Positions 42,029 through 52,630 of a stretch of DNA of 64,000 nucleotides are shown here, piece by piece. How positions within the stretch are numbered: the first letter of the stretch is position 1; every line of letters begins with the position of its first letter. Source of the DNA: Phycisphaera sp. (GTDB lineage: Bacteria; Planctomycetota; Phycisphaerae; Phycisphaerales; UBA1924); NCBI GenBank assembly GCA_003712165.1, contig RHLH01000001.1, positions 186,001-250,000 of the forward strand, written 5' to 3'. The notes beneath the pieces were generated by a model. The model had not been told where the DNA came from. It ran no database searches and saw only the letters and a list, made by a program, of their open reading frames with translations. A program made the translations under genes and the position numbers.

Positions 42029-43741
42029 TTATCGCCTGCCCGACTTGATCCTGCCGCCAAGTGACTTGGGCGGACGCTTCGCGGGGACGATGCCCCCAGG
42101 GAATTTGTCCTCGGAGGCCTGCTCCTTGGGCGGCGCTTCGGTGTTGTTGTACCGGCTGCGCTGCATCGCGGCCTCGAGCTGGCGCTCGCGTGCGAGCTGT
42201 TGTTCTTTGTAGTCCTCGGGCACGGGCCCGGGCTCGAAGTCTGGGTACTCCTGCATCGGGATCTCGGAGTTGATGTGGTTCTCGATCGCGGTCAGCAGCG
42301 GGCCCTGCTCGGGTGTGACGAAGGACCACGCGATGCCGCCCGCGCCGGCGCGCGCGGTGCGCCCGATGCGGTGGACGTAGAGCTCGATGTCCTCGGGGAG
42401 GTCGTAGTTGATGACGTGCGAGATGTTCTCGACGTCGATGCCGCGCGCCGCGAGGTCGGAGGCGATGAGGACGCTGAGCTTGCCGCCCCGGAGTTTCTCC
42501 ATAACCTTGTTGCGCTTGCCCTGCCCGAGGTCGGCATGGATCGCGTGCGCTTCGATGCCTTCTCTCATGAGCATGCGTGCGAGGTCATCGACGACGCGCT
42601 TGAGCCTGCAGAAGATGAGCGTGAGCGTGGGTTCCTCGTGCGTAAGGAGGTGCTTAAGGAGCTTCTTCTTGTCCCAGGGCTGGACGCTGAGGTAGTACTG
42701 CTTGACGAGGCTCGCGGTGAGCGAGCCCGCGCTGGTGACGATCTTCTCGGGGTTGGTCATGTAGCTGCGCGCGAGCTTCTCGATCTCGTCAGAGAGCGTC
42801 GCGGAGACGAAGACGGTCTGCCGCTTCTTCGGGCAGAGGCCCAGGATGTGCTTGATGTCCTGGCGGAAGCCCACGTCGAGCATCCGGTCGACCTCGTCGA
42901 GGATGACGTACTTGAAATTCTTGAACGAGAGGTAGCCTCGGCGCTGCATATCCATGATGCGGCCGGGCGTGCCGACGATGATCTCGGCGCCTTTGTTGAG
43001 TTTGTCGGCCTGTGTCGTGATCTTCTGTCCGCCGTAAACAGGGATGGAACGGATGTGGGTCTTGAATCCCAGCTCTTCGAGTTCCTTGTGGATCTGGATC
43101 GCAAGCTCGCGCGTCGGCGCCAGGACAAGTGCCTGGAAGTCATCGCCTGGTGTGACCTCGGCCAGCAGCGGGAGGCCGAAGGCAGCGGTCTTGCCTGTGC
43201 CCGTCTTGGCCTGCCCGATCACGTCCTTGCCGGCGATGATCGGCGGGATGATCTGCGCCTGGATGTGTGTGGGATGTGTGAACTTGAGTTCATCGAGTTG
43301 GTCGAGTATTTCCCGGGGGAGACCAAGATCGCTGAAGGACTGATCCTGATCGAAGATGTCGGCGTTGGATGTGTCGCGCTTGCTGCGCACGCGGGTGACG
43401 GTTGCGTCCTCGGCGGTGGACTCGGGCCTGCCGTCACGGCTGGTGCGGTCGCCGTCGTCGCCTCGGCCTGATCGGCGCCCGCGTCGCTTCTTGCGAGGGC
43501 GGTCCTCGCCTGAGCCCGACTCTGCGGAGGCAAGGTCCTTGCTCCGTCGTCGTTTGGAGGCACCGTCAGCATCGGAATCTGACGCGGTGGGTTCGGTCGT
43601 CTGGGTTTCGCCCTCGGGCTTGCGCTTGCCGCGCCGGCGCCGGCGACGCTTCTTTTTGGTCGGCTCGCCGGTGTCGCTTGTGGGCTGGCTGGAATCCTGG
43701 GGCTGGCTCTCTTGAGCTTCGGAGGGGGTCTCTTCGGGCAT
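42029..43741 (-). CDS. DEAD-box RNA helicase
   Basis: A 570-residue helicase with start ATG 43741. The N-terminal 130 residues are a charged, Lys/Arg/Ser-rich extension. The RecA-like core has the Q motif region (FSDLGLPREILDQLDELKF), motif I AKTGTGKT, motif II DEVD (rather than DEAD), motif III VSATLS, and motif VI HRIGRTARAG. The C-terminal tail is basic. Such proteins unwind RNA in ribosome assembly or mRNA decay. RhlE/CsdA-like; the exact member cannot be assigned. Confidence 0.92.
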   Translation of the reverse strand: MPEETPSEAQESQPQDSSQPTSDTGEPTKKKRRRRRRGKRKPEGETQTTEPTASDSDADGASKRRRSKDLASAESGSGEDRPRKKRRGRRSGRGDDGDRTSRDGRPESTAEDATVTRVRSKRDTSNADIFDQDQSFSDLGLPREILDQLDELKFTHPTHIQAQIIPPIIAGKDVIGQAKTGTGKTAAFGLPLLAEVTPGDDFQALVLAPTRELAIQIHKELEELGFKTHIRSIPVYGGQKITTQADKLNKGAEIIVGTPGRIMDMQRRGYLSFKNFKYVILDEVDRMLDVGFRQDIKHILGLCPKKRQTVFVSATLSDEIEKLARSYMTNPEKIVTSAGSLTASLVKQYYLSVQPWDKKKLLKHLLTHEEPTLTLIFCRLKRVVDDLARMLMREGIEAHAIHADLGQGKRNKVMEKLRGGKLSVLIASDLAARGIDVENISHVINYDLPEDIELYVHRIGRTARAGAGGIAWSFVTPEQGPLLTAIENHINSEIPMQEYPDFEPGPVPEDYKEQQLARERQLEAAMQRSRYNNTEAPPKEQASEDKFPGGIVPAKRPPKSLGGRIKSGRR

Positions 43742-43849
43742 TGTGTATCCAAGTGCTTGTTGAGGCACGCTTTAAAGGAATCGTCGGCCCGGGCTTTCGT
43801 CATCCCTCCCGGCCCGTCATGACATCTGGCCAATAGTAGCGCGGCGGGC

Positions 43850-44617
43850 TCAGCTGGGATTGCTGGGGCCCTTTGAGAGCCGAAAGAGAGCCTTGTGCTT
43901 GAGCTTCGCCGCCTTCGCAGTGGCGAACGCTGCCCTGAAGCCGTCGGCTCCGTCGAGGAACGCCTGCCGCAAAATAAGCTGTTTGAGCAGGGCCGCGGCA
44001 GGGCTCGTCAGGAGCTTGAAGCGGCTCGGTTTCCGCCCCTCGGCGAGCATGGAGCGCGCCATGGTTTCGGCGTGGCGGTGCTGCTTCTCGAGGAACTCGG
44101 GCCAGGTGCTGATCGAGTCGTGGCGGAGGTCTCCATTGAGCCTGCTGATGGGCTCGCCGGGGTCGATCGGGGCGAGGTGGTCGTGCGGGTCGAGGCCCTG
44201 CCAGTGGTAATGGCCTCCTTTGACGAGGCGCAGGCGGTGTTCGGGCTGCCAGGCGTGGTCGAGCGCTTTGCCGTGGATGAAGACCTTGCGGTTGACCTCG
44301 AACCCTGTGTGCTCGCCCGGGCTTTCGAGGGCGGCCTTGATGCCTTCGATGAGTTCGGGCAGGAGCGACTCATCAGAGTCGAGTGCGAGGATCCAGTCGC
44401 CTTCGCAGCTGTCGAGGGCGAGCTGTTTGGTTTTGACGTAGCCGAGCCAATCGGACTCGATGATGCGTGCATCGGCCTCGCGGAGCATGTCGAGGGTGGC
44501 GTCGGTCGAGCCCGAGTCGACAGCGACGATCTCGTCGGCGAGGTCACTGACAGAGTCCAGCGTCCTGCCGATGGTGGAGGCGGAGTCCTTGCAGACGATG
44601 GCGACCGAGAGACGCAT
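43850..44617 (-). CDS. Family 2 glycosyltransferase (WaaE/KdtX-like)
   Basis: A 255-residue GT-A enzyme. VAIVCKDSASTIGRTLDSV starts the nucleotide-sugar fold, and EIVAVDSGSTDATLDML with ILALDSDE (DxD-type metal site) follow. The HYHWQGLDPHDHL segment and the basic C-terminal helix (AAKLKHKALFRLSKG) match LPS core beta-1,4-glucosyltransferases. It probably adds a sugar to the LPS inner core at the inner membrane. It is divergent from the LPS-kinase-like gene at 44667, which supports an outer-membrane glycolipid role. Confidence 0.85.
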   Translation of the reverse strand: MRLSVAIVCKDSASTIGRTLDSVSDLADEIVAVDSGSTDATLDMLREADARIIESDWLGYVKTKQLALDSCEGDWILALDSDESLLPELIEGIKAALESPGEHTGFEVNRKVFIHGKALDHAWQPEHRLRLVKGGHYHWQGLDPHDHLAPIDPGEPISRLNGDLRHDSISTWPEFLEKQHRHAETMARSMLAEGRKPSRFKLLTSPAAALLKQLILRQAFLDGADGFRAAFATAKAAKLKHKALFRLSKGPSNPS

Positions 44618-44666
44618 GGGAGGATGGTACCGACCGAGCGGGTGGGGGATTGGCTAGGCTCATCCC

Positions 44667-45452
44667 GTGGGACGCGACGCGAGGATCTGGTTTCTGGGCG
44701 AAGGCGAGGATCGGTCGTCGTGGGAGCGTGCGCTGGCGGGCGGCGGCTGGGTCGATGGGGAATGCCTGAAGCTTGACGACCGGGGCCGAGGCGTGTGGCG
44801 GGCGGAATTGCTCGGGCGGAGTTGTGTCGTGAAGGCGAGGCCCTTGCCGGGTGTTCTGGATCGGCTCAAGCAGAGGCTCGGTGCGACCGATCTGGCGCGG
44901 GCGTGCCTCGGGGCGGCTCTTCTGGAGGCCAAGGGCTTCCGCACGCCGAGGGTGCATGTGATGGGGCTCTCAAGGCTCGACTCGGGTTGGCACGAGGTGC
45001 TCTTTACTGAATGTGCCCTGGGCGTGCCGTTGCTTTCGCAATGGATTCAAGCGGACGATGCTGAACGTCGTGGGCTGGCCCGACGAGCCGGGCGGGTATT
45101 GGGCGAGATGTGCGCCGCGGGTGTGTTCAACCGGGACTGCAAGCCCTCGAATCTGATCGTGGATGGCGACGGGATTGTGTTTGTTGATGTGGGCGGCGTG
45201 CGCGCGACGAACGGCGATACGGTGCTGGAGCTTGCGCGGATGATCTCAATGCTCGGTTTCGAGCCGACGGGTGTTGGTTCTCGGCCGGCTTTCTGGGAGG
45301 TCGTGGTCGGTATTCGGTCGGCGCTGCGCACAGCAGGGGTGGCAAGTGAGGCGCGAGGACGATTGATCGCGCATCTTCGCAGGTTGGTCGCGGAGCACGG
45401 CGACCCGACGCCGAGGGACAACCCGGTAGCGCCGAAAGCGGACTTGCGCTAA
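44667..45452 (+). CDS. LPS-core kinase-like protein (Kdo/WaaP family)
   Basis: A 261-residue small kinase starting at GTG 44667. The lysine of the N-lobe is in SCVVKARPLP, the catalytic loop reads FNRDCKPSNLIV (Asp kept, His replaced by Asn) and the metal site VFVDVGGVR (DVG for DFG). These are features of Kdo kinase and WaaP, which phosphorylate LPS core sugars. The neighbouring divergent glycosyltransferase supports this. It heads a three-gene run with two methyltransferases. Confidence 0.82.
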   Translation: MGRDARIWFLGEGEDRSSWERALAGGGWVDGECLKLDDRGRGVWRAELLGRSCVVKARPLPGVLDRLKQRLGATDLARACLGAALLEAKGFRTPRVHVMGLSRLDSGWHEVLFTECALGVPLLSQWIQADDAERRGLARRAGRVLGEMCAAGVFNRDCKPSNLIVDGDGIVFVDVGGVRATNGDTVLELARMISMLGFEPTGVGSRPAFWEVVVGIRSALRTAGVASEARGRLIAHLRRLVAEHGDPTPRDNPVAPKADLR

Positions 45453-45462
45453 GCTACCTGTT

Positions 45463-46320
45463 ATGGCGCGCCAAGAGGCACAGCACGATCCATTCGACGC
45501 GTTCGGGCCCGTGAGCCCTGATCGGCCCGCGTCGAAGACGTGGGTGGCGCGGCACTCCCCGACGTTTTTCCCTGGTCCCATCAAGAAAGAGGATCACCCT
45601 GAGAGATGGGGCTGGCCCGGGTGGCTCGATCGCGATGACGTCGCGTGGCTCTCGATGTTGAAGAAGCTGTACGCGATGCCGATCACGTTCCCGGCGGCGA
45701 TGAGCCCCGAGGCGGGTTTGCTTTTGTTCTCGCTTGTTCGCAACATCAGACCGCGAACGGTTGTCGAGGTCGGCTCGTTTCTGGGTGTGAGCACGATCTG
45801 GATCGCGGCAGCGCTTGAAGAGATCGGTGATGACCCGATCGCCTCGGGTGATCCCGAAGGGCGTGAGGGCGCGCTGGTTGCGATTGATGACTTTGCGCCG
45901 GTGATGGAAACGCAGTGGCGCAAGGCGTCGCTCGATGGTGACCGCCAGCCGATCGTGCAGGGGCATGTCGATGAGGCGGGGCTGGCGCACCGTGTGCATT
46001 TAGAGAAAGGGATCAGCTGGGAGGTGCTCCCAAGAATCCGTGAGCAGCTGCGCTCAACTGGCGGTGTGCAGCTGGCGCTCCTGGATGGTGATCACGGCGC
46101 CGAGGGGTTGCGCAAGGATCTGATCGAGCTTGAGCCCGTGCTCGTGACCGGCGGGTACGTTGTCGTGCACGACACAATCCCGGAGCGCTGCGGCGGGCAT
46201 GTCGGCGGGCGTCATTTGCTCGAGCACATCAACTCGTTCGCGGCCGGGCTCTATGAATCGGTCGAGATTTACTTGTCGCCCGTGAATTACGGGCTCGCGC
46301 TATTCCGGAGGATGGGGTAA
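45463..46320 (+). CDS. Class I SAM-dependent methyltransferase (O-methyltransferase-like)
   Basis: A 285-residue enzyme. The SAM site is TVVEVGSFLGVSTIWIAAAL. An acidic ALVAIDDF and LALLDGDHGAEGLRKDL (metal-binding Asp region) are followed by YVVVHDT, as in cephalosporin-hydroxylase/O-methyltransferase-like proteins. An N-terminal stretch of about 70 residues precedes the fold. The gene lies 10 bases after the LPS kinase gene, so its acceptor may be a surface glycan; this is an inference. Confidence 0.8.
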   Translation: MARQEAQHDPFDAFGPVSPDRPASKTWVARHSPTFFPGPIKKEDHPERWGWPGWLDRDDVAWLSMLKKLYAMPITFPAAMSPEAGLLLFSLVRNIRPRTVVEVGSFLGVSTIWIAAALEEIGDDPIASGDPEGREGALVAIDDFAPVMETQWRKASLDGDRQPIVQGHVDEAGLAHRVHLEKGISWEVLPRIREQLRSTGGVQLALLDGDHGAEGLRKDLIELEPVLVTGGYVVVHDTIPERCGGHVGGRHLLEHINSFAAGLYESVEIYLSPVNYGLALFRRMG

Positions 46321-46326
46321 GGACGT

Positions 46327-47259
46327 ATGGCGAAGAAGGCTGGCACACTGAAGCCCACGCACGAGAGAAAGGGCGCGATGCGCTCGGAAGCGGGCAAGGC
46401 CTCGGGGGTGCGTGTGTACGTGGGCGATTGCAGGGAAGTGTTGCCTCAGATCCCACAGGTGAAGCGGGGCGAGGTGGATCTGGTGTTCGCGGATCCGCCC
46501 TTCAACTGGTCGCGTGCGTACGACGAGTGGCACGACAAGATGCCGAGGAACGACTACCTGGACTTCACGTACGAGTGGCTCGATCTGTGCATCGGTGCGC
46601 TGCGTGATCATGGATCGATCTGGGTGAACATCCCGGACGACACGGCCGCCGAGATCGTGATGCACCTGAAGATGCGAGGGCTCACGATGGTCAACTGGTG
46701 TGTGTGGCACTACCGGTTCGGTCAGAACACGAAGTCTCGGTTCATCAACTCGAAAGTACACGCGTTGTACTTTGCGAAGGATCCGAAGAACCGGCGCTGG
46801 AACGCGGAAGAGGTGCTTGAGACTTCTGACCGGGCTTCGACGTACTTTGATCCGCGCACGATGGACAAGCGGGACGGGATGCCCGCGGGCAAGCGCCTGC
46901 CGATGGATGTCTGGTACGGGCAGTACTGGGGGCGGATACAGGGCAACAACAAGGAGCGGATGCCCGATCACGACAACCAACTGCCCGAGGTGTACCTTGA
47001 GCGCGTGATCCGTTCGACGAGCAATGAGGGCGATCTCGTGCTCGACCCGTTCTTCGGATCGGGGACGACGGGCGTGATGGCGCACGCGCTCGGGCGCGGG
47101 TTCATCGGGACGGAGTTCTCGGCGGCCAACGCGAAGCGCGCGTTCGAGCGCACGAAGAATGGGCCTGTCAGGCTCGGTGCAATTGAGGACGCGGTGACGG
47201 CGATCCATGAGCCGAGGCGGCGTCGGCCCAAGAACTACTCCGCGGCATCGAAAAAGTAA
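46327..47259 (+). CDS. Orphan DNA N4/N6 methyltransferase
   Basis: A 310-residue site-specific DNA methyltransferase. The catalytic DPPF lies near residue 56 (LVFADPPFNWSRAYDEW) and the SAM-binding DPFFGSGTTGVMAHALGRGF near residue 240, the order of the beta class. The middle WVNIPDD and FRFGQ-type segments are typical of N4-cytosine/N6-adenine enzymes. AAGGA precedes the ATG. No restriction endonuclease or specificity subunit is adjacent, so it is an orphan enzyme, perhaps for regulation or strand marking. Confidence 0.88.
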   Translation: MAKKAGTLKPTHERKGAMRSEAGKASGVRVYVGDCREVLPQIPQVKRGEVDLVFADPPFNWSRAYDEWHDKMPRNDYLDFTYEWLDLCIGALRDHGSIWVNIPDDTAAEIVMHLKMRGLTMVNWCVWHYRFGQNTKSRFINSKVHALYFAKDPKNRRWNAEEVLETSDRASTYFDPRTMDKRDGMPAGKRLPMDVWYGQYWGRIQGNNKERMPDHDNQLPEVYLERVIRSTSNEGDLVLDPFFGSGTTGVMAHALGRGFIGTEFSAANAKRAFERTKNGPVRLGAIEDAVTAIHEPRRRRPKNYSAASKK

Positions 47260-47277
47260 GAGCGCCCTGCTGCGGAC

Positions 47278-48561
47278 TTATGAAGCCATGAACGCCTCGA
47301 TCTCGTCCGCGGAGCGCGGTAGATCAATGGATAGGTTGATATATCCGTCTTCTGTAATGAGGATGTCGTCTTCGGTGCGGACGCCGATGTTCTCGTCGGC
47401 GACGTAGACGCCCGGCTCGATGGTGATGATCTGACCCGGTTCGAGCGGCTTGTGGTCGAGGCCAACGTCGTGGACGTCGAGCCCGAGGAAGTGGCCCAGG
47501 CTGTGGTAGTACTCGTCGCTGTACCCGGCTTTGTCGATGATGTCGCGAGCCTTGTCGTTGAGCTCGACCCAGGTGACGCCCGGCTTGCACATCTCCACGG
47601 TGGCGTTCCACGCGTCCTGCACGATGTTGTGGATATCTTTCTGTCTCGGGGAGAACTTGCCGGAGATGGGGTAGGTGCGGGTGATGTCCGCGGCGTACAT
47701 CTGCAGTTCGGCGCCAACATCGCAGAGGACCATCTCACCGTCGTTCATGGTTCTCGTGTTCTGCGTGTAGTGCAGGACCCAGTTGTTCGGGCCGGAGCCG
47801 ATGATGGGTTCGTACGCGAATCGCCTGGAGCCGTGCTTGTGCGCGGTCTGCTCGAAGACGCTAAGAAGCTCCGCTTCGCTCATGCCCGGCCTGAGTGCGC
47901 GCATCGCGGCTTTGTGCGCGTCGATGGTTGCGTCGATGGCCTTCTGCATGACGGCGACCTCTGCTTCGTCGTGGATCGAACGCATGCGCGGGAGGATATC
48001 GCTCGCGTCTCGGATGGTGACATTGAGGATGCGCGACTGGATGTCGCGGAGGAACTTCAGTTCCTTGGAGACCGGCCGGTTGTACGCGGCGAAGTTGCCC
48101 AGGTAGACGAGCTCGCGGGTGTTCGCCGAGAGGATGGCTCGGTTGAGCAGGGCGGGCATGTTCGCCGATCGCGACACCATGGCGATGCCTGTGCCCAGTT
48201 CGACGGCGCGGCCCAGGACCGGGCGGATGCCGTGCCAGCGGTTGTCCTCGACTTCGAGCGTGCGGAGGAAGAGTTGTTCCTTGAACCTCGGGTGTTCCGG
48301 CGCGAGGACGAGCGCAGCGCCGGCTTCGTGCTCGAGCCCGGTGAGGTAGTAGAAGTTCGAGTCCTGGCGCTGAGTGGTGGAGATGGAGTCTGCGGAGAAG
48401 ATGACGGCGATGCCCGAGCCCATCTGTTCCATGAGCTTGCGTCTGCGTTCGCGGTAGACCTCGGGGCCGATGTCACCTGTTGGGGTAGGGATGCCTTGGT
48501 CGTTTCCGGGCTTTGGGGCTTTGATGTTGGGCGTTTCTTGAGGGATGCGGGCTTCTGGCAT
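47278..48561 (-). CDS. Xaa-Pro aminopeptidase (M24B)
   Basis: A 427-residue dinuclear metallopeptidase that releases N-terminal residues before proline. An aminopeptidase-P N-terminal domain (about 30-190) is followed by the pita-bread fold. Metal ligands are in VLCDVGAELQMYAADITRTY (two Asp), SLGHFLGLDVHDVG (His), TIEPGVYV (Glu) and VRTEDDILI (Glu). AAAGGA precedes the ATG by 7 bases. Cytoplasmic; no signal peptide. Confidence 0.93.
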   Translation of the reverse strand: MPEARIPQETPNIKAPKPGNDQGIPTPTGDIGPEVYRERRRKLMEQMGSGIAVIFSADSISTTQRQDSNFYYLTGLEHEAGAALVLAPEHPRFKEQLFLRTLEVEDNRWHGIRPVLGRAVELGTGIAMVSRSANMPALLNRAILSANTRELVYLGNFAAYNRPVSKELKFLRDIQSRILNVTIRDASDILPRMRSIHDEAEVAVMQKAIDATIDAHKAAMRALRPGMSEAELLSVFEQTAHKHGSRRFAYEPIIGSGPNNWVLHYTQNTRTMNDGEMVLCDVGAELQMYAADITRTYPISGKFSPRQKDIHNIVQDAWNATVEMCKPGVTWVELNDKARDIIDKAGYSDEYYHSLGHFLGLDVHDVGLDHKPLEPGQIITIEPGVYVADENIGVRTEDDILITEDGYINLSIDLPRSADEIEAFMAS

Positions 48562-48614
48562 TGGTTTGGTCCTTTGGGAACGTGTGTAGGGAGATAGTAG
48601 TGTGTGCGCAAAGA

Positions 48615-48645
48615 AATCGCCGCGGGTTTGAGGCCCGCAGCGATT
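48615..48645 (-). terminator. Terminator of nhaA
   Basis: AATCGCCGCGGG (48615-48626) and CCCGCAGCGATT (48634-48645) form a 12-bp stem with one mismatch and a 7-base loop. On the minus strand TCTTTGC follows. It sits 25 bases past the nhaA stop. Confidence 0.6.
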
Positions 48646-48669
48646 GTGTTGGTGGGATGTGTGCTGGCT

Positions 48670-50172
<1,503 letters not shown>

Positions 50173-50385
50173 GGATTGGATTCCGTGATTCTGGCCTTGT
50201 GAATGCTCCCGACATGTTGGGCACCCGTTCGATGCAGGTCTATCGGTGGTTTTTGGAATCGGGGATAGTTGTGTCGAAAATCGAAGCGCCGGTTCTGCGG
50301 TTGGCCTCTTTTTGAGCTCGGAATTCTGTGTTGATTGGGATGGGTTGCCCCCGTTACCGGGTGGGAGTTGAGGGTGTTGAGTGCC

Positions 50386-52524
50386 TCAGACGACTTTGAG
50401 CACGACGAGAGTGATGTCGTCGGTTTGGGGTGTGCCCTCGCGGAACTGGACGACGTCATCGAGGATGGCCTGGGCGATCTGATCAGAGTTGTCCCTGGCG
50501 TGCGACTTCATGAGTTCGCGGAGCCGGTCCTTGCCGTACATGTCGCCCGATCCGTTGCGGGCTTCCCAGATGCCGTCGGTTCCGATGAGCAGGACACCTC
50601 CTGCGGCAGGGAGCTTTGCCGAGGACTCGTTGAACTGCCACTCTGCCTCGATGCCGAGCGGGATGTCCTGGCCTGTGTACTCGCTGAACGAGTCGTCGCT
50701 TGGGTTGTAGATGATCGCGGCGTCGTGCCCTGCGCTGACCCAAGCTGCGGTTCCGGCGGGCGGGTCGATGAGGAGGTAGTACAGCGTCATGAAGTGGCCC
50801 GGCCTCGTGTCGCGGGCGAGGTTGCGGTTGACGCGGCTTAGGACGTCTGCGATCTCGTCGGAGTCAGATGCTCTGCTTCTAAGGAGTGCGCGCGCGGTGG
50901 TCATGAGGAGTGCGGCCGCGATGCCGTGACCTGTGACATCGCCCACGACGATGGCGTGCTTGTTTGGATCGATCTGTTCGAGTTCGAAGAAGTCGAAGTA
51001 GTCACCGCCCGTTTCGTCGCAGTAGATGCTCCGTGCTGCGATATCGACGCCCTGGATGGTGGGTGGTGCGCTTGGGAGCAGGTTCTGCTGGACCTCCATC
51101 GCGAGCATGAGCGACTCGCGGACGGCGAGTCTGTCGCGGAGTTTGGGGATCATCTCGTTGAACGTGCGGGCGAGCGTTTCGATCTCGTCTCCGGTGTTGA
51201 TGTCGGCGGTTGCGTCGAGGTCTCCCTCGGAGATTGCAGTCGCGGTGTTGGTCAGGTTCATGATTGGCCTGGTGACCGATCTTGCGCCGAAGAACGAAAC
51301 CGCGACGGCGATCCCGAGGATCGTGGCGCCGATGGCTGCGTTGCTCGAGAGCGTGTCTGTGAAGACGTCGGCGACCTCGTCTTGCACGTTGTTCGCGATC
51401 GCGTCAATGGTTTCGCGCGCGATTGCGACGATGACGTAGGAGTCTTGGTTGATCAGGCGTTGGTATGAAAGGATCCAGACTCTGCCGTCCAGGACGTAGT
51501 CGAGCGAGCCGTGGCTTTCGGCGCGCATGAGATTGATGAGTGCATCTGTTTGCGCCTGGTGGTCGGCCTTGAGATACTCGAGCTGGATCGGGGCGTTGTT
51601 CTTGCCGCCTTGCTGGGCGTATTCGGACTTGGCGTGGATGAGCACGCCCTTGTTGTCGAGCGTGGCGAGCATGATGTTGACGGCGCCCGCCATGTCCTCC
51701 GGGAGGTCGATTTCATCGAGCATATCGAGCATAAGCATGTCCGCGGCGACGACACCAATGACTGTGCCGTCGGGTCTGTACGCTGCGGCGGCGCACGTCA
51801 TCCGGACCTGGCCGGTTGGTGCGTCGATAATCGGTCCGATCCAGCGGAGCCCGGTCTCGCTGCCGATCGCGGCTTCGAACCACGGGCGTTGTCTCGGGTC
51901 GTAGTCCTCTGGGTAGCCGCCCTTGCCCGGGTACGAGATGTGCGTTCCCGAGTCTTCGAGGCTCGCGTAGACGCTGAGGAGCCAGGGCTTCTCGCTCGGC
52001 GATGCGCTCCCCGCGATGAGCTCCGGTGTGAGCGCGGCGAGCATCCTGATGTCCTTGTTGATGGAGTCGTCATCGCCCTCGCCCCTGACGAACACGGGGT
52101 GCTGGCGGCTGATGGGGAAGAGCCTCTGTGACCCGTCGTCGAGTTGAACGAACTGCCGCGGGTCGGTGACCATGTTCTCTGGTCTTGTTTCGGGGTTGTC
52201 GTAGTCGGTCGAGAAGTAGACGGCATCTGGCGTGGGCAGCGAATCGGTCTCGATTTCATCGATGAGGTAGATCTGCTCGAGAGTGTCAGCTGTTCGGCGG
52301 ACGGTTGATTCGATCAGGATCCTGTCACGGTCGAATGTCGTGGCGTAGAGGTCGACGTAGCGTGTGCGCGCGATCTCGACGATCTGCTCGACAGACTGTC
52401 GAGTGTCCGATGCGACATCGACGCTGCAGGATTCGAGGTTCGCTCTGGTGAGCAGGCCTGTCATGATGAGCGGGCCGATCGAGAGCAGGATCAGGATGAT
52501 GAACAGCTTTGTTCTGAGGCGCAT
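50386..52524 (-). CDS. dCache-HAMP-SpoIIE sensor phosphatase
   Basis: A 712-residue membrane receptor. Helix 1 (LFIILILLSIGPLIMTGLL) and helix 2 (about 395-415) enclose a periplasmic sensor of about 360 residues with the PWFEAAIGSETGLRW and MTCAAAAYRPDG segments of a double Cache domain. A HAMP domain (VTRPIMNLTNTATAISEGDL) follows, then a SpoIIE phosphatase (TGGDYFDFFEL, VVGDVTGHGIAAALLM, GTDGIWEAR, TDDITLVVL) with all acidic metal ligands present. A small ligand outside the cell would control Ser/Thr dephosphorylation inside. GAAAGG precedes the ATG. No STAS partner is adjacent. Confidence 0.88.
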   Translation of the reverse strand: MRLRTKLFIILILLSIGPLIMTGLLTRANLESCSVDVASDTRQSVEQIVEIARTRYVDLYATTFDRDRILIESTVRRTADTLEQIYLIDEIETDSLPTPDAVYFSTDYDNPETRPENMVTDPRQFVQLDDGSQRLFPISRQHPVFVRGEGDDDSINKDIRMLAALTPELIAGSASPSEKPWLLSVYASLEDSGTHISYPGKGGYPEDYDPRQRPWFEAAIGSETGLRWIGPIIDAPTGQVRMTCAAAAYRPDGTVIGVVAADMLMLDMLDEIDLPEDMAGAVNIMLATLDNKGVLIHAKSEYAQQGGKNNAPIQLEYLKADHQAQTDALINLMRAESHGSLDYVLDGRVWILSYQRLINQDSYVIVAIARETIDAIANNVQDEVADVFTDTLSSNAAIGATILGIAVAVSFFGARSVTRPIMNLTNTATAISEGDLDATADINTGDEIETLARTFNEMIPKLRDRLAVRESLMLAMEVQQNLLPSAPPTIQGVDIAARSIYCDETGGDYFDFFELEQIDPNKHAIVVGDVTGHGIAAALLMTTARALLRSRASDSDEIADVLSRVNRNLARDTRPGHFMTLYYLLIDPPAGTAAWVSAGHDAAIIYNPSDDSFSEYTGQDIPLGIEAEWQFNESSAKLPAAGGVLLIGTDGIWEARNGSGDMYGKDRLRELMKSHARDNSDQIAQAILDDVVQFREGTPQTDDITLVVLKVV

Positions 52525-52572
52525 GGACTGAAGCCTTTCTGATGGAGCAACATCCTATCGCCAATGGAAAGA

Positions 52573-52601
52573 GGGCCCGGCCTGGGTCGAGGCTCGGGCC
52601 C
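52573..52601 (-). terminator. Hairpin after the peroxiredoxin gene
   Basis: GGGCCCG (52573-52579) and CGGGCCC (52595-52601) extended inward by GCCT/AGGC with a one-base bulge. It lies 30 bases past the minus-strand stop and before the next gene start at 52524. Confidence 0.55.
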
Positions 52602-52630
52602 GATGAAGGGGGGTGGGTTGCGGTTCGTTG

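Noticed and set aside
42200..43471. Plus-strand frame of 423 codons opposite the DEAD-box helicase
   Set aside because: Antisense shadow; the minus-strand helicase shows all its motifs.
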